DNA of 64,000 bases from Ruegeria meonggei (GTDB lineage Bacteria > Pseudomonadota > Alphaproteobacteria > Rhodobacterales > Rhodobacteraceae): the NCBI RefSeq assembly GCF_900172215.1, contig NZ_FWFP01000006.1, positions 1 through 64,000 on the forward strand. Direction: 5' to 3'. The position numbers and the translations under genes were made by a program. This document shows positions 44,077 to 53,625 of the stretch, piece by piece; within the stretch, counting starts at the first letter, position 1, and each line of letters opens with the position of its first letter. The notes beneath the pieces were generated by a model. It saw only the letters and a list, made by a program, of their open reading frames with translations, had not been told where the DNA came from and searched no databases.

Positions 44077-44430
44077 CTACATCCCCAACTCCGCCCGTTT
44101 TTTCCTGGTCATTTTGGCTACGACCAGATCATAAGACGTCACAATATGTTCACGCAGTGAGCTGTCGCTCATCCCTCGGTCCTCATAGACCTGCAGCCAC
44201 TTCATCCCCCGCGACGCCAGATAGGGGGCGGGGCGGATGCCAGGCTCGTGCTGCAACACCTCATACGCCAGGTCGGTGGCTTTGAAGGTGAAAGCATCCT
44301 TGCCGTCATTCCAGCCGCAAATTGCAAACACTTTATCGCCCACCTTCCACACATCCGAATTGCCCCATTGCACCACATGACTGGTGGCTTTGAGGCTTGC
44401 GCAGAAAGAGTTGAATTCATCGCGGATCAT
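44077..44430 (-). CDS. MmcQ/YjbR-family protein
   Basis: Encodes 117 residues. The MmcQ/YjbR fold pattern is seen: V-V-Q-W-G-N-S-D-V-W-K-V-G-D-K-V-F-A-I near the start, then F-K-A-T and A-P-Y-L-A-S-R-G-M-K-W, and the C-terminal helix with Y-D-L-V-V-A. The family is compact with a DNA-binding-like fold, and its biochemical role is not settled. The start at 44430 (M-I-R-D-E-F) was chosen over an upstream in-frame start because conservation begins there. Confidence 0.85.
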   Translation of the reverse strand: MIRDEFNSFCASLKATSHVVQWGNSDVWKVGDKVFAICGWNDGKDAFTFKATDLAYEVLQHEPGIRPAPYLASRGMKWLQVYEDRGMSDSSLREHIVTSYDLVVAKMTRKKRAELGM

Positions 44431-44698
44431 ATCAACCAATGTGACGAGAACCCCGATCCGGGGCAAGCCCGGCGAACACCGGACGCATCAAAAGGAAGTC
44501 TCATTTCTTAACAATTTGTGAACAATTTTTTGCCCTATCTTCTGTAGTTCTGTGACTGCGAACTGGCGCAACAGAAACCAAGTGATACGGGGGCAGGCGT
44601 ATTCGGGCCAACCTTCTACAATTTCAATCACTTGCAAACATTCCAGAGAACAAGATCGCGCCACAAAAACAGAGCGCACTGATTATGAAGGGACGAAC

Positions 44699-45019
44699 AT
44701 GACGCTTTCAACAGACAAGCAGCAACTCATCGAACAGCGGATCGCCAACGATTCAAAGAACATTTTTGTAGCCTACTTGCTTTGGTTTTTCGTGGGGATG
44801 TTTGGCGGACATCGTTTCTATCTGGGTGAAAGCAAATCCGCGATCATCATGCTGGTCCTGACCATTTTGGGTTTCGTGTCCGCCATTCTTATTGTGGGTT
44901 ACTTCATTTTGCTGGGCGTTTGCATCTGGGTGCTGGTTGACGCCTTCCTCATCCCTGGCAAAATCACCACCCAAAAGAACATAATGCGTCAGCAACTGAC
45001 CGCTGAGATGTCGGCATAA
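44699..45019 (+). CDS. TM2-domain membrane protein
   Basis: Encodes 106 residues with a TM2 domain: two hydrophobic helices joined by a short loop, with A-Y-L-L-W-F-F-V-G and F-G-G-H-R-F-Y-L-G in the first and V-D-A-F-L-I-P at the end. Function is unknown for this family in bacteria. ATG 44699 follows GAAGGGACGA. It stands alone, convergent with the ABM protein gene. Confidence 0.88.
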   Translation: MTLSTDKQQLIEQRIANDSKNIFVAYLLWFFVGMFGGHRFYLGESKSAIIMLVLTILGFVSAILIVGYFILLGVCIWVLVDAFLIPGKITTQKNIMRQQLTAEMSA

Positions 45020-45059
45020 CCGACTAGTGCGGTTGGCCGAACTTTCGAACAACAAATTT

Positions 45060-45080
45060 GGGGCGGAAATCTCCCGCCCC
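45060..45080. terminator. Bidirectional terminator-like hairpin
   Basis: A 7-bp GC stem (GGGGCGG/CCGCCCC) with loop AAATCTC lies between two convergent genes. T-runs are weak on both sides, so strength is uncertain. Confidence 0.55.
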
Positions 45081-45088
45081 TTATGCGC

Positions 45089-45379
45089 TTAGCCCTTGTC
45101 CCAATGGGCGATCACATCAAACCCGACGGGGTTTGGCGGGCTTTCCATGAATTCGGCGAAATGGCCCCACAGCTCGGCCACTTTGGGTGCGTTCGCGTTC
45201 GAAGTCTCTTCGGATTCCACCACCGAAATTACATAACCCGAGCCATCTTCGTTCATCACATTGGTAAAGCTATGAATTCCTGGCATCGCCATGATCTGAT
45301 CTTTTAGTTGATTCATTTTGTCCGTCGCTGCCGCGCGGGTGCCGGGCTTCATTTTGAACTGGGTAATACGTGCAAACAT
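45089..45379 (-). CDS. ABM-domain protein (antibiotic biosynthesis monooxygenase-like)
   Basis: Encodes 96 residues with a ferredoxin-like ABM fold: F-A-R-I-T-Q-F-K-M-K-P-G at the start, I-M-A-M-P-G-I-H-S-F and the G-Y-V-I-S-V-V-E-S strand. Members range from monooxygenases to haem degrading and regulatory proteins; no haem-ligand pattern is clear. A second ABM-like protein lies at 46594, not a close copy. Confidence 0.8.
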   Translation of the reverse strand: MFARITQFKMKPGTRAAATDKMNQLKDQIMAMPGIHSFTNVMNEDGSGYVISVVESEETSNANAPKVAELWGHFAEFMESPPNPVGFDVIAHWDKG

Positions 45380-45492
45380 GTCTTGTTTCCTTTCCAGGTA
45401 GAATCCCCAATATCGGCGTAAAACGCGCCTCGGTCAGTGTAGCACAAAAGAGAAACTGCGCCGGAATTGACCAATCGGGGCAAAACTGCCGC

Positions 45493-45915
45493 TTAGGGTC
45501 GCAGGAATTTGGCGTTGCCGACCGTGCGTGATGCCGGTACCTCGGCCTGTTTTGGTGGTGTGTCCTGAACTGGTGAGGGCACCGGCGCGCCACATGCAAT
45601 ACCGTCGCCATCCGGGTCGTTGCGCCGGTGGTATCCCGGCTGCCCTTCGTAAAATGGGCCGCGTACAAATGACTCTACCGCTGAACATCCAGCCAGGGCG
45701 ATCAGATGTACCGTCGCCTCTTCACGTTCAAATTCGGACGTACGCAGATAGACGCCCACCGCGATCCCGATGGTCGTCACCGGCAACATAAGGACCATGG
45801 TCAAAATCCGCAGCGGCGACAACGCGCGTTTTCGCAGGGTTTCGGCCCGTTTGCGCCGCCTTGCGGCTGCGGGTTCACCGGAAAACGCTGTGGACAAAAG
45901 GTTCCTTGGAGACAT
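45493..45915 (-). CDS. Excalibur calcium-binding-domain membrane protein
   Basis: Encodes 140 residues. A basic N-terminus (R-R-R-K-R-A-E) precedes one transmembrane helix (I-L-T-M-V-L-M-L-P-V-T-T-I-G). The exterior part carries an Excalibur motif: C in G-C-S-A-V and D-P-D-G-D-G-I-A-C, the calcium-binding D-x-D-x-D-G pattern with two cysteines. The C-terminus is proline-rich. The start at 45915 (M-S-P-R-N) was picked over a longer frame because of weak upstream sequence. Function unknown. Confidence 0.78.
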   Translation of the reverse strand: MSPRNLLSTAFSGEPAAARRRKRAETLRKRALSPLRILTMVLMLPVTTIGIAVGVYLRTSEFEREEATVHLIALAGCSAVESFVRGPFYEGQPGYHRRNDPDGDGIACGAPVPSPVQDTPPKQAEVPASRTVGNAKFLRP

Positions 45916-46120
45916 GCAAACCCGATACACGTGATTTGTGGCGAAACCGAGACTGAGCATTGATCTTGTCGTCTGAATGGAACTGTAAACAGCGACTATC
46001 TCTGCCTCATGCCGCAGGTATGATGGCGGCAACGTACCCACTCCTCAAGCATTCGTGAGCTGCCGCGCACTATGCCAGAGACCGATCCGCTGACGCATCC
46101 CCGGCAGACATCTGGCCTGA

Positions 46121-46528
46121 TCAGCGCACCACATGAACTGCGCAGGCGGCGTGGCGCACCACGTGGTTCGCGGTTGAGCCCAACAGCAAGTCCTGCATGC
46201 CCGGCCGATGCGAAGCGATGACAATTAAATCCGGCTTATGCGCCTCGGCCCAATCCAGAATTGTACGGCCCGAATGCCCTTCGACCACAATGCCAACGGC
46301 CTTTGGAAGCTTCGCGGCAAGCGCATCCAATTCCAACTGAATCGCCTTGCGGGCTTCGATCAGATATTCGGGCGGCATGTAGGAAATCGCATAGTTTGGA
46401 ATATGCTCAACTACGTGAAGCAACGTGACCTGAGCGTCCGGTGTCGCCAAAATCTCGGCCAGTTTAAGCGGCCCGGATATATCCCGTTCAGAATCAAATG
46501 AAATGGGAACAAGAATGTTGTGATACAT
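46121..46528 (-). CDS. Universal stress protein (UspA family)
   Basis: Encodes 135 residues. It starts M-Y-H-N-I-L-V-P-I-S-F-D, contains D-L-I-V-I-A-S-H-R, and ends with the ATP-binding tail G-S-T-A-N-H-V-V-R-H-A. The ATP-binding type (G-2x-G-9x-G-S/T) is partly conserved. Expression is usually stress or starvation dependent. It lies 65 bases after the ABM-like gene at 46594, same strand. Confidence 0.92.
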   Translation of the reverse strand: MYHNILVPISFDSERDISGPLKLAEILATPDAQVTLLHVVEHIPNYAISYMPPEYLIEARKAIQLELDALAAKLPKAVGIVVEGHSGRTILDWAEAHKPDLIVIASHRPGMQDLLLGSTANHVVRHAACAVHVVR

Positions 46529-46593
46529 GACGCGCACCTCCGTTTTCACACGGGCAGTTTGCGATACCAGTCGCCACAAGGCTTTGATCCAGG

Positions 46594-46920
46594 TCAGGAA
46601 CTGCCAAATGTTTCGGCGACGTCATACATTACCGGCTCAAAGCTTTTGCACAGCTCGTTGATCTTTCGGTTGCGATCGCGCATTTCGGGCGTGCGCAGCA
46701 TCGCCAGGAAATCCTCACGACGTTCCCATTGCGAGTAATTGGCGATCCGGGTCTGGGCGTCGTTCACATGCAGCCCGGCCGCAACAAACCCCGGCTGTTT
46801 TGAGATGAATTCGGCATAGGCATCAGTCAGCGCCTCAAGAAGGTCCTGGCAAGTGCCAGGGGTCATTTCAAAGGTGGTGATAACTGTCTGGACGCTCGCA
46901 TTCTTGGAAATTTTCGGCAT
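46594..46920 (-). CDS. Antibiotic biosynthesis monooxygenase-like (ABM) protein
   Basis: Encodes 108 residues: M-T-P-G-T-C-Q-D-L-L-E-A-L, K-Q-P-G-F-V-A-A-G-L-H and I-A-N-Y-S-Q-W-E-R-R-E-D-F match the ABM fold (the W-E-R strand is typical). The exact reaction is unknown. The universal stress gene follows in the same direction. Confidence 0.85.
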   Translation of the reverse strand: MPKISKNASVQTVITTFEMTPGTCQDLLEALTDAYAEFISKQPGFVAAGLHVNDAQTRIANYSQWERREDFLAMLRTPEMRDRNRKINELCKSFEPVMYDVAETFGSS

Positions 46921-47065
46921 CTGGATTCTCCCTTGTCTTTCGCAAGCCTAACACAGGATTTCGAAAGGTCTTGTGTTTCCTTAATGTCTGATCAGACTGC
47001 CCTGGCGTCCAGAAAATGAACAAAATCCTAACCATCCGTTAACCAAGCTGGCGGATGCTGCGCCC

Positions 47066-47728
47066 ATGAAAGGGGTTATCCTTCATATTGCCCTGTTGTT
47101 GATCGCAACACCTGCCTGGTCCGGTGCCTGGCTGCGGGAAAAGGACTCAGCCTTTGTTGCAGCCGCCGTGACTGCGTTCAAAGATCCTGACGGTCGGTAT
47201 GATTACAAATCATCGCTTTATGCTGAATGGGGATATCGGCCAAACCTGACCATCGGATTCGATTTTGAGGAACACCGCGACGTTTACGGTCATGCCCTTC
47301 TGTTCGCCCGTGCTCCGGTTGCGGATTTTGGCAAATGGGGGCGTTTTACCGCCGAGTTCGGAGCAGGCGCCCACCACCGGCACAAACGCGCCTAGGCGCT
47401 TTACAAGATGACGCTGTCATACGGGAAAGGCTTCGAAACCAGCTGGGGCAACGGCTGGATCGCGGTTGATACCGCTCTAGAGTATCGCACCCATGACGCG
47501 ATGTTCCGCAAACTGGATTTTACCGCCGGGCTGTCGTCGCAACGGCTCTTGAACCCTCTGCTGCAGATCGAAACGTCTTACACCCCGGACAAGTCCTTGT
47601 TCTGGAGAGCCCGTCCCTCAGTGATGATCCGACGTCCCAACAGTCCTACAACCTGGGTTCTGGGTCTGGAACGCAACGATGCGCGCAGCGATACCGGTAT
47701 AAAGTTCGCGATCTGGAACGAGTTCTGA
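47066..47728 (+). pseudogene. Secreted protein gene interrupted by an in-frame amber codon
   Basis: The upstream part (47066-47395) encodes 109 residues with a signal peptide (M-K-G-V-I-L-H-I-A ... W-S-G-A-W) and a beta-rich domain (Y-A-E-W-G-Y-R-P-N-L-T-I-G-F-D). TAG at 47393-47395 ends it. The same frame reopens at once (A-L-Y-K-M-T-L-S-Y-G-K-G-F) and runs to 47728. Together the two parts give a plausible 220-residue beta-barrel-like outer-membrane or periplasmic protein. The change is a single codon, probably recent, or a sequencing error. Family unknown. Confidence 0.75.
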
Positions 47729-47738
47729 ATTGCAAAGA

Positions 47739-47760
47739 GGCCGCCCTGATCCGGGCGGCC
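47739..47760. terminator. Terminator-like hairpin between convergent genes
   Basis: An 8-bp perfect stem (GGCCGCCC/GGGCGGCC) with loop TGATCC lies just after the broken secreted-protein gene and before the end of the beta-helix gene. T-runs are missing, so it may be weak. Confidence 0.6.
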
Positions 47761-47770
47761 ACAGTTACGT

Positions 47771-50059
47771 TCAGCGTTCCATCCGCATAATGACCGACAC
47801 TTCTCCACGAACGGCCTGCGGCCAGCGCAAGCCGATTTCATTTTTGTTCGTGCCCTGCTCCAAATCTACATACGGAGCGGCATAAGTGACGGAGCCAAAA
47901 CTGTTTCTCAGCGGCCCCAAGGTCGTGACGGAATCACAACTGCGCGTCTTGCCGCCAAATGGCAATCTGACCTGCGATGGAATTGTCCAGACCTGAGACA
48001 CAGAGGCCTGACTATGACGGAGCCGCGACGGGTTTGAAACTTTGAAATTCACCCCATGAAAGGTGTTATCATGGAACATCACATCCCGGTGCGCATCCTT
48101 GTTCAAAATGGCGAAAGTTGAATCCACCCTTTCTACCCGATTAATGCTGCCACTCGACGACCGGAATTTGTTGCCAGTGACGACCACGCCGTTCAGAAAA
48201 TGCCCCGCCCCATGTGGACGAATTACAATATAACTGAACCAAGGCGGGACTTCGCTGGAATAAAAGATATTGTCGGTAATCGTCATTGAACTGAACGAAT
48301 ACCCGGCCGTATAAACCGGATTGGCATCCCGTTCGTTGGTCCATTCTACAAAGCAATTGTCGACATAGTTTTCAGAGATAGTCGAACTGTTATAGGTGCC
48401 GATCATGATCAGGCCCGCGCTGCGAACACCTTGCGAGATGCTATCACCCTGAAAGAAGTGGTTGCCCAGAACCATGTTGTTGGTGCCGCCCAGGACAGCA
48501 AAATGCAAAAAACGCACAGCCCTGTTGTGGCGCAGCTTGATGTCATTGGACGTCGCGTTCAGACCGATCGACTTGCGGTTTGAGACGTTGAAGGATTCCT
48601 CGCTCGACAGGAACTGACAATTGTCGATCAGCATTCCCTGACACCCGGTCCCGATCGACGTGATCCCGCGGTCCTTTGGGCGGCTTATGAAACAATTGGC
48701 AACCGCAAACGTGCTGCCCGACGGGGCCAGACGGATGGCACTGCAGCGGCCATTGCACTGGAACTCGATCTCTTCCATGCCGAATTTTCGCAACGTGCTG
48801 AAGCCGCTGAAATCCAACAGATATTTGAACGCTTTAAAGTTAAATACCTGTGTCCCGGCAGCGTCATAGATCGGTGCGCTTAGGGTAATCTCACCGGCGC
48901 CAACGTTTTTCGAACGGACATAGACTTCGCGACCAACGCCATTGCCCTGCACTAGCGCACCCACCGGAATGTTCGCAACCTTCGCGACGTTGCTCAGACG
49001 GGTTCGATTGTTCGGGTTGTAGGTCGCATGGGAACTAAAGGTCTCGGTATCCCAAGCGGCGCTGCTTTGGACATCAAACTGGCCAATGCGCAGCACCCGG
49101 CGCGTTGAAAACCCGCTTTGTTTGTTTGGAACGGCGGCCGCCATGTCAATGGGTTGACTGACTGCAATCTTGCGTCCCCCCATATCAAGAGATTCATGAT
49201 CGGAATTGTTCAGCAGGGCCTGAAAGGCTTTTTTAAAGGCCAGCATTTCGTCGCCAAAGGCCGTAATGTAAGCAGGCAAATCAAAGTTCTTGGTCAGCAG
49301 CAACATCTTGTCATCAGGCATCGTGACAGTGCCTTCGAACTCAATCTCGGACGAGATCGAGGTGTTTTGTGCCAACAGGTAAGTTCCTTCGGGTACAAAT
49401 ACACGACGCCCGCTTGCGGCCTGATCCGCCGATTCAAAAGCTGCTGAATCGTCCACGACGCCGTCTCCGACGGCCCCAAAGTCACGGACATCGACCAGGC
49501 TGATCAGGTCACGCAGAAACACACCAGTGACGTCGGTGATTTTGATGTCGTCGACCCGAATGACGGCTCTGTTTGCGCCATCGATATCCAGGCCGAAATG
49601 CCCATAAAGAGCATCGACGCCCCAAGGCATATCCACGCCCGGACGCTGACCCGTGCCAACAATGGCGGTGATCTCATGGACCGCGCCATAGCTGGACAGT
49701 TGGGTCGCCGGGCCTTGCTCGGTCACGCCTGTCACCTGAACGTCCCCGGCACCACCGGCCCAGCCGGCAATGCGTACTTGCGGCAACGGACCACTAATCG
49801 CCTTAACCCGCGCCTTGATCTGCAAATAGCACCCCGGAAACAAGGGTGTCTGACCCATGTAGCGCAGTTGCTGGGTTGTGTTGACTTTCAATATTTCAAG
49901 ACAGCCGCCGAAATTCGGATCTGCGGGTACAAACGCTCCGGTGCCAGACCCGTCATAAGTAGGTGAGCCGGGGGTCCCGTTGCCGCTGGACCACACATTC
50001 AGTCCGTTGGTGAAAGCAGGCGGTGTAAACACGATGCCATCAGTGATTGCCTTGTTCAT
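47771..50059 (-). CDS. Large right-handed beta-helix protein (pectate lyase-3-like domain)
   Basis: Encodes 762 residues. An N-terminal domain of about 200 residues, with carbohydrate-binding-like features, precedes a helix domain that starts R-D-F-G-A-V-G-D-G-V-V-D-D-S, the pectate_lyase_3/GH55-type opening. Repeated short strands (N-D-I-K-L-R-H-N, N-N-M-V-L-G-N-H, S-S-T-I-S-E-N-Y, S-M-T-I-T-D-N) are parallel beta-helix coils. It has no clear Sec signal, so export could be by type I or another leaderless route. It may act on polysaccharide or be part of a surface structure. The start at 50059 is preferred to an earlier one. Confidence 0.75.
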   Translation of the reverse strand: MNKAITDGIVFTPPAFTNGLNVWSSGNGTPGSPTYDGSGTGAFVPADPNFGGCLEILKVNTTQQLRYMGQTPLFPGCYLQIKARVKAISGPLPQVRIAGWAGGAGDVQVTGVTEQGPATQLSSYGAVHEITAIVGTGQRPGVDMPWGVDALYGHFGLDIDGANRAVIRVDDIKITDVTGVFLRDLISLVDVRDFGAVGDGVVDDSAAFESADQAASGRRVFVPEGTYLLAQNTSISSEIEFEGTVTMPDDKMLLLTKNFDLPAYITAFGDEMLAFKKAFQALLNNSDHESLDMGGRKIAVSQPIDMAAAVPNKQSGFSTRRVLRIGQFDVQSSAAWDTETFSSHATYNPNNRTRLSNVAKVANIPVGALVQGNGVGREVYVRSKNVGAGEITLSAPIYDAAGTQVFNFKAFKYLLDFSGFSTLRKFGMEEIEFQCNGRCSAIRLAPSGSTFAVANCFISRPKDRGITSIGTGCQGMLIDNCQFLSSEESFNVSNRKSIGLNATSNDIKLRHNRAVRFLHFAVLGGTNNMVLGNHFFQGDSISQGVRSAGLIMIGTYNSSTISENYVDNCFVEWTNERDANPVYTAGYSFSSMTITDNIFYSSEVPPWFSYIVIRPHGAGHFLNGVVVTGNKFRSSSGSINRVERVDSTFAILNKDAHRDVMFHDNTFHGVNFKVSNPSRLRHSQASVSQVWTIPSQVRLPFGGKTRSCDSVTTLGPLRNSFGSVTYAAPYVDLEQGTNKNEIGLRWPQAVRGEVSVIMRMER

Positions 50060-50196
50060 AGAAATCCCTTTCCCAATCGCGCTGCAGCAGATCACTGCGC
50101 GCATAAACCCAGTGTCCGGGCAGGACCCGAACGCAAAAGCCTGAGTATCGAAAAGGGATTAACCGCCGCTCATGTCACCGTGACGGTGGTGTTGCG

Positions 50197-50598
50197 TCAC
50201 GCTGCTGGGTCCGAGGCTCCCAGAAGCTGTACGCCATTGATCTTCCATCTGTTTTCTAGCTGCACCATCTGGTAATCTAGGATATGTACGCGGCCGTCGC
50301 CATCTACGATCATAACCTTCTGCCACAGCATTCCAGCCACTTCGCGCAGTTCCAGAAAACGTACATCCGCCGGGCGCCAGACCATCGGGTAACCGTTGCG
50401 CACCATTGCTCCAAAGTTCTCGGGGCTTTGGAACATGCGCTGGATATTGGGGCTAGCAAATGTAAAGGCCGTGACGAAGTCATCCGCCTCAAACGCTTGT
50501 ATCTGTGCGGCAATGTTCGCCTCAATCTCGGCGTTCTGGGCAAATGCACCTGTGCCCAGCCCGGCACTAAGACATACAGCAAGTAGTAAACGACGCAT
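50197..50598 (-). CDS. Secreted DUF4864-family protein
   Basis: Encodes 133 residues with a signal peptide (M-R-R-L-L-L-A-V-C-L-S-A-G ... F-A-Q-N). The mature domain is NTF2-like, with Q-A-F-E-A-D-D-F-V-T-A-F-T-F-A-S-P, W-R-P-A-D-V-R-F-L-E and a tail beginning W-K-I-N-G-V-Q-L. It matches DUF4864 in pattern; the function is unknown. Confidence 0.8.
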   Translation of the reverse strand: MRRLLLAVCLSAGLGTGAFAQNAEIEANIAAQIQAFEADDFVTAFTFASPNIQRMFQSPENFGAMVRNGYPMVWRPADVRFLELREVAGMLWQKVMIVDGDGRVHILDYQMVQLENRWKINGVQLLGASDPAA

Positions 50599-50646
50599 GG
50601 GGCCACCTCCTGATGAAAGAGTAGCCCCACACGGTTTCAGGTCAAA

Positions 50647-52221
50647 TCAGACCAGCTCTTCAGCCAGCGCCTTTTCGATCAGCGCGACTGTTTCTGGAAC
50701 ACCGTAAAGCGCGATAAAACCGCCAAAACGCGGTCCTTGCGACGCGCCCAGCAGCACTTCGTACAGCGCGGTGAACCACCCGCGCATGGGATCGAACCGC
50801 TCTCGACCGATGGAATAAACCACCGATTGCAGTGCCTCGTCCTCTACCGGTCCATCATAGGCCTCAAGCGCCGACTTCAGCGCCTCCAGCGCCTCACGCT
50901 CTTGATCGGTCGGTGCGCGATGCTGACGGGTCGGTTTGACAAAATCGTTGAAGTAACGCACCGCGAAACCCGCCGCCTGATCCAGATCAGGATGGGTTTC
51001 GGCTGTGGCCTCTGGCGCATAGCGGCGGATAAAGCCCCACAGCGCCTCTTTGTCCTCGGCCCCGGAAACAGACGCCAGATTCAGCAGCATTGCAAACGGC
51101 ACCATCAGCGTGGATTCCGGAACGTCACCACCATGGATATGCCAAACCGGGTTATTCAGCTGCGCCTTCAACTCCTGCCCCGGGTAGGCGCGCAACTGCT
51201 GATGATACTCATCATAGGCTTTCGGAATCACATCGAAATGCATCCGTTTGGCCGTTTTGGGCTTTTGATACATGAAATACGCCAGCGACTCGGTCGGGGC
51301 ATAGGTCAGCCATTCGTCGATCGACACACCGTTGCCCGAAGACTTGGAGATCTTCTGCCCGTTCTCATCCAGAAACAGCTCATACGAGAAATGCTCGGGC
51401 GCGCGGCCACCCAGCGCCCGACAGATCGCGTCATAAATCTTTTCGTTAGTGGCGTGTTCCTTGCCGTACATCTCAAAATCAACCCCCAGCGCCGCCCAGC
51501 GCGCGCCGAAATCGGGCTTCCACTGCAGCTTAACGTTGCCACCCGTGACAGGCAGCGTCCATTCCTTGCCAGCTTCATCATCGAAGGTAATGGCATACGT
51601 CTCGGCACAGACCTTTTTCATTGGCACATATAACACGCGGCCGGTTTCGGGATGGATCGGCAGAAAGATCGAATAGGTCTGCTGGCGTTCTTCCCGCAAG
51701 CTTTTCAGCATGATCGCCATCACGTCATCATACCGCTCAACCGCTCGCTTCAGAATCTCGTCGAACTGGCCCGAGCGATAAAACTCGCGCGCCGAATAGA
51801 ACTCATATTCGAACCCAAAGGTATCCAGGAACCGGCGCAGCATTGCGTTGTTGTATTCGCCAAAACTGGGGTATTCGCCGAACGGATCCGGTACCGAGGT
51901 CAGCGGGCGCTGCAGATGCTCGGACAGCGCTTCTGGGTTCGGCACGTTGCTTGGCACTTTGCGCATACCGTCCAGATCGTCCGAAAAACAGATCAACTTG
52001 GTCGGGATGTCCGACAGCGATTCGAACGCGCGCTTGACCATCGTGGTTCGCGCGACCTCACCAAAGGTTCCGATATGCGGCAGGCCTGATGGGCCATAAC
52101 CCGTTTCAAACAGCACATATCCCTTTTCCGGAGCCCCTTTCTGATAGCGTTTGAGCAACCGGCGCGCCTCTTCAAAAGGCCAGGCCTTGGACGTCAGAGC
52201 GGTTTCACGCAATTCAGACAT
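50647..52221 (-). CDS. Lysyl-tRNA synthetase, class I
   Basis: Encodes 524 residues of the class I LysRS type typical of archaea and alphaproteobacteria, not the usual class II. The HIGH motif is [11 protein letters not shown] and the KMSKS-like motif is K-I-S-K-S. It charges tRNA-Lys in the cytoplasm. The start at 52221 begins M-S-E-L-R-E-T-A. It lies 48 bases upstream of the DUF4864 gene on the same strand. Confidence 0.95.
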   Translation of the reverse strand: MSELRETALTSKAWPFEEARRLLKRYQKGAPEKGYVLFETGYGPSGLPHIGTFGEVARTTMVKRAFESLSDIPTKLICFSDDLDGMRKVPSNVPNPEALSEHLQRPLTSVPDPFGEYPSFGEYNNAMLRRFLDTFGFEYEFYSAREFYRSGQFDEILKRAVERYDDVMAIMLKSLREERQQTYSIFLPIHPETGRVLYVPMKKVCAETYAITFDDEAGKEWTLPVTGGNVKLQWKPDFGARWAALGVDFEMYGKEHATNEKIYDAICRALGGRAPEHFSYELFLDENGQKISKSSGNGVSIDEWLTYAPTESLAYFMYQKPKTAKRMHFDVIPKAYDEYHQQLRAYPGQELKAQLNNPVWHIHGGDVPESTLMVPFAMLLNLASVSGAEDKEALWGFIRRYAPEATAETHPDLDQAAGFAVRYFNDFVKPTRQHRAPTDQEREALEALKSALEAYDGPVEDEALQSVVYSIGRERFDPMRGWFTALYEVLLGASQGPRFGGFIALYGVPETVALIEKALAEELV

Positions 52222-52355
52222 TTGATTATGAGCTCCATCAGGAAAAACAGTGCCGATCGCCCCATGCTACCGACCGATCCCTCCTATTGTGCCCATGCAG
52301 CATGAGTCAATAAAGCGCGCGGTTTTTCCTGACGGAATACCCGTTTCTGACCCGC

Positions 52356-52709
52356 TTAGGCCGTCAGTTGATCCAGCTTGGCTGCCCAGATAAAGTCATT
52401 CTCGCTCAGCCCGCCGATTTCATGTGTGGTCAGCTTGACGTCCACATACCCCCAGCCAAATGAGATATCCGGGTGGTGACCCTGCTGATCGGCCAACCAG
52501 GCGCAGAGGTTTGCCAGATAGGTCGCTTTGGCAAACCCTTTGAACGTGTAATGCCGACCCAACACCTTGGCGTCTGCGTCCAAATTCCAATCCGGGCGCA
52601 GCTCGGTCATATGGGCGTTTGCCTCGTCTCGGGTCAGCGCCGGTATGCCGCCGGAACAGGGAACGCAGGTTCGGTCCGACAGGCTGCAAGTTTGTCCTGA
52701 TGTGGTCAT
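52356..52709 (-). CDS. phhB: Pterin-4a-carbinolamine dehydratase PhhB
   Basis: Encodes 117 residues. It has the family pattern: an L-x-R-x-Y-x-F-K-G-F block (L-G-R-H-Y-T-F-K-G-F), the Q-Q-G-H-H-P-D-I catalytic histidine segment and V-K-L-T-T-H. PhhB recycles the pterin cofactor of phenylalanine hydroxylase. An N-terminal cysteine-rich stretch (S-L-S-D-R-T-C-V-P-C) is longer than in minimal family members. It starts seven bases after phhA, so it is in one operon with it. Confidence 0.93.
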   Translation of the reverse strand: MTTSGQTCSLSDRTCVPCSGGIPALTRDEANAHMTELRPDWNLDADAKVLGRHYTFKGFAKATYLANLCAWLADQQGHHPDISFGWGYVDVKLTTHEIGGLSENDFIWAAKLDQLTA

Positions 52710-52716
52710 GATCCGT

Positions 52717-53517
52717 TTACTCCGCTGCTGTTGCTTTTGACGGGAATTTGTTGGGCAACAGCCCCATGGATTGCGCCCGATGCACATCCGCCAGCAAATC
52801 GCGATCAGCGGCGGCAAACAATTCCTCGGGGTTATTTAACACGAAATACCCCATCTGGTGCATATCGATCCGGTAAGGCGTGCGCAGGATCGCCAGGATG
52901 TCGAACGGTTCCCGATCGGGTATGTCACTTTCCACAGCATACACAAGCTCGGTCGGCGAGGACGCAAGCCCCGATCCCAGCGCCTTAATCTGTCCGTCCT
53001 GACGCCGCAGACCGAACTCGATCGAGAACCAATACAGCCGGATCAACCAGGCATAGTCTTTGTCATTGGCCCGCGCCCCGGCCAGCCCAATGGCATGACT
53101 AAAGGCGGCAAAGCGCGGATCACTCAACAAGGGCGTATGGCCGAAAATCTCATGAAAAATGTCCGGTTCTTCAATATAGTCGAAATCCTCGCGCGACCGA
53201 ATGAAGGACGCCGCCGGAAAAACTCGGTCAGCCAGCATACCGAAAAAGGTCTTGAACCCGATCAACGCAGGCACGGGTTGCACCCGCCAACCGGTTAAAT
53301 CCAGCAACCGTTCTGAGATATCAACACAGGATGGCACACGAGTTTTTGGCAGATCCAAACGCTCCAGCCCCGCAAGGTAGTCGCGCGCCATGTAACGCCG
53401 CACGTTGTCCTGCTGTGCGGCGTAAAGATCGGCCCAGACGGCATCCTCTTCGGCTGTGTACGCAATATGGCCGCGCGCGTCGGCGACCTTGGCAACATAT
53501 TTGGTTGAATTCGGCAT
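52717..53517 (-). CDS. phhA: Phenylalanine 4-monooxygenase PhhA
   Basis: Encodes 266 residues, a bacterial single-domain pterin-dependent hydroxylase. The iron ligands can be read at H122, H127 (F-H-E-I-F-G-H-T-P) and E167 (Y-W-F-S-I-E-F-G-L). It converts phenylalanine to tyrosine using tetrahydrobiopterin-like cofactor recycled by PhhB. It is divergent from an Lrp-family regulator at 53626 across about 108 bases; the regulator probably senses phenylalanine. Confidence 0.96.
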   Translation of the reverse strand: MPNSTKYVAKVADARGHIAYTAEEDAVWADLYAAQQDNVRRYMARDYLAGLERLDLPKTRVPSCVDISERLLDLTGWRVQPVPALIGFKTFFGMLADRVFPAASFIRSREDFDYIEEPDIFHEIFGHTPLLSDPRFAAFSHAIGLAGARANDKDYAWLIRLYWFSIEFGLRRQDGQIKALGSGLASSPTELVYAVESDIPDREPFDILAILRTPYRIDMHQMGYFVLNNPEELFAAADRDLLADVHRAQSMGLLPNKFPSKATAAE

Positions 53518-53625
53518 CTGCGGGTCCTCCTAAGAGAAGTTTACCGGCAAGGTCTGAAAAAATTGGTTGGAAATGCCACGCCCTTTTGAGTAAGTTGGCA
53601 TATATATTTCGCAAGGTTGTATTTC

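Noticed and set aside
50737..51633. A 298-codon frame on the + strand
   Set aside because: Antisense shadow of the class I lysyl-tRNA synthetase gene; the translation is arginine/histidine-rich without motifs.
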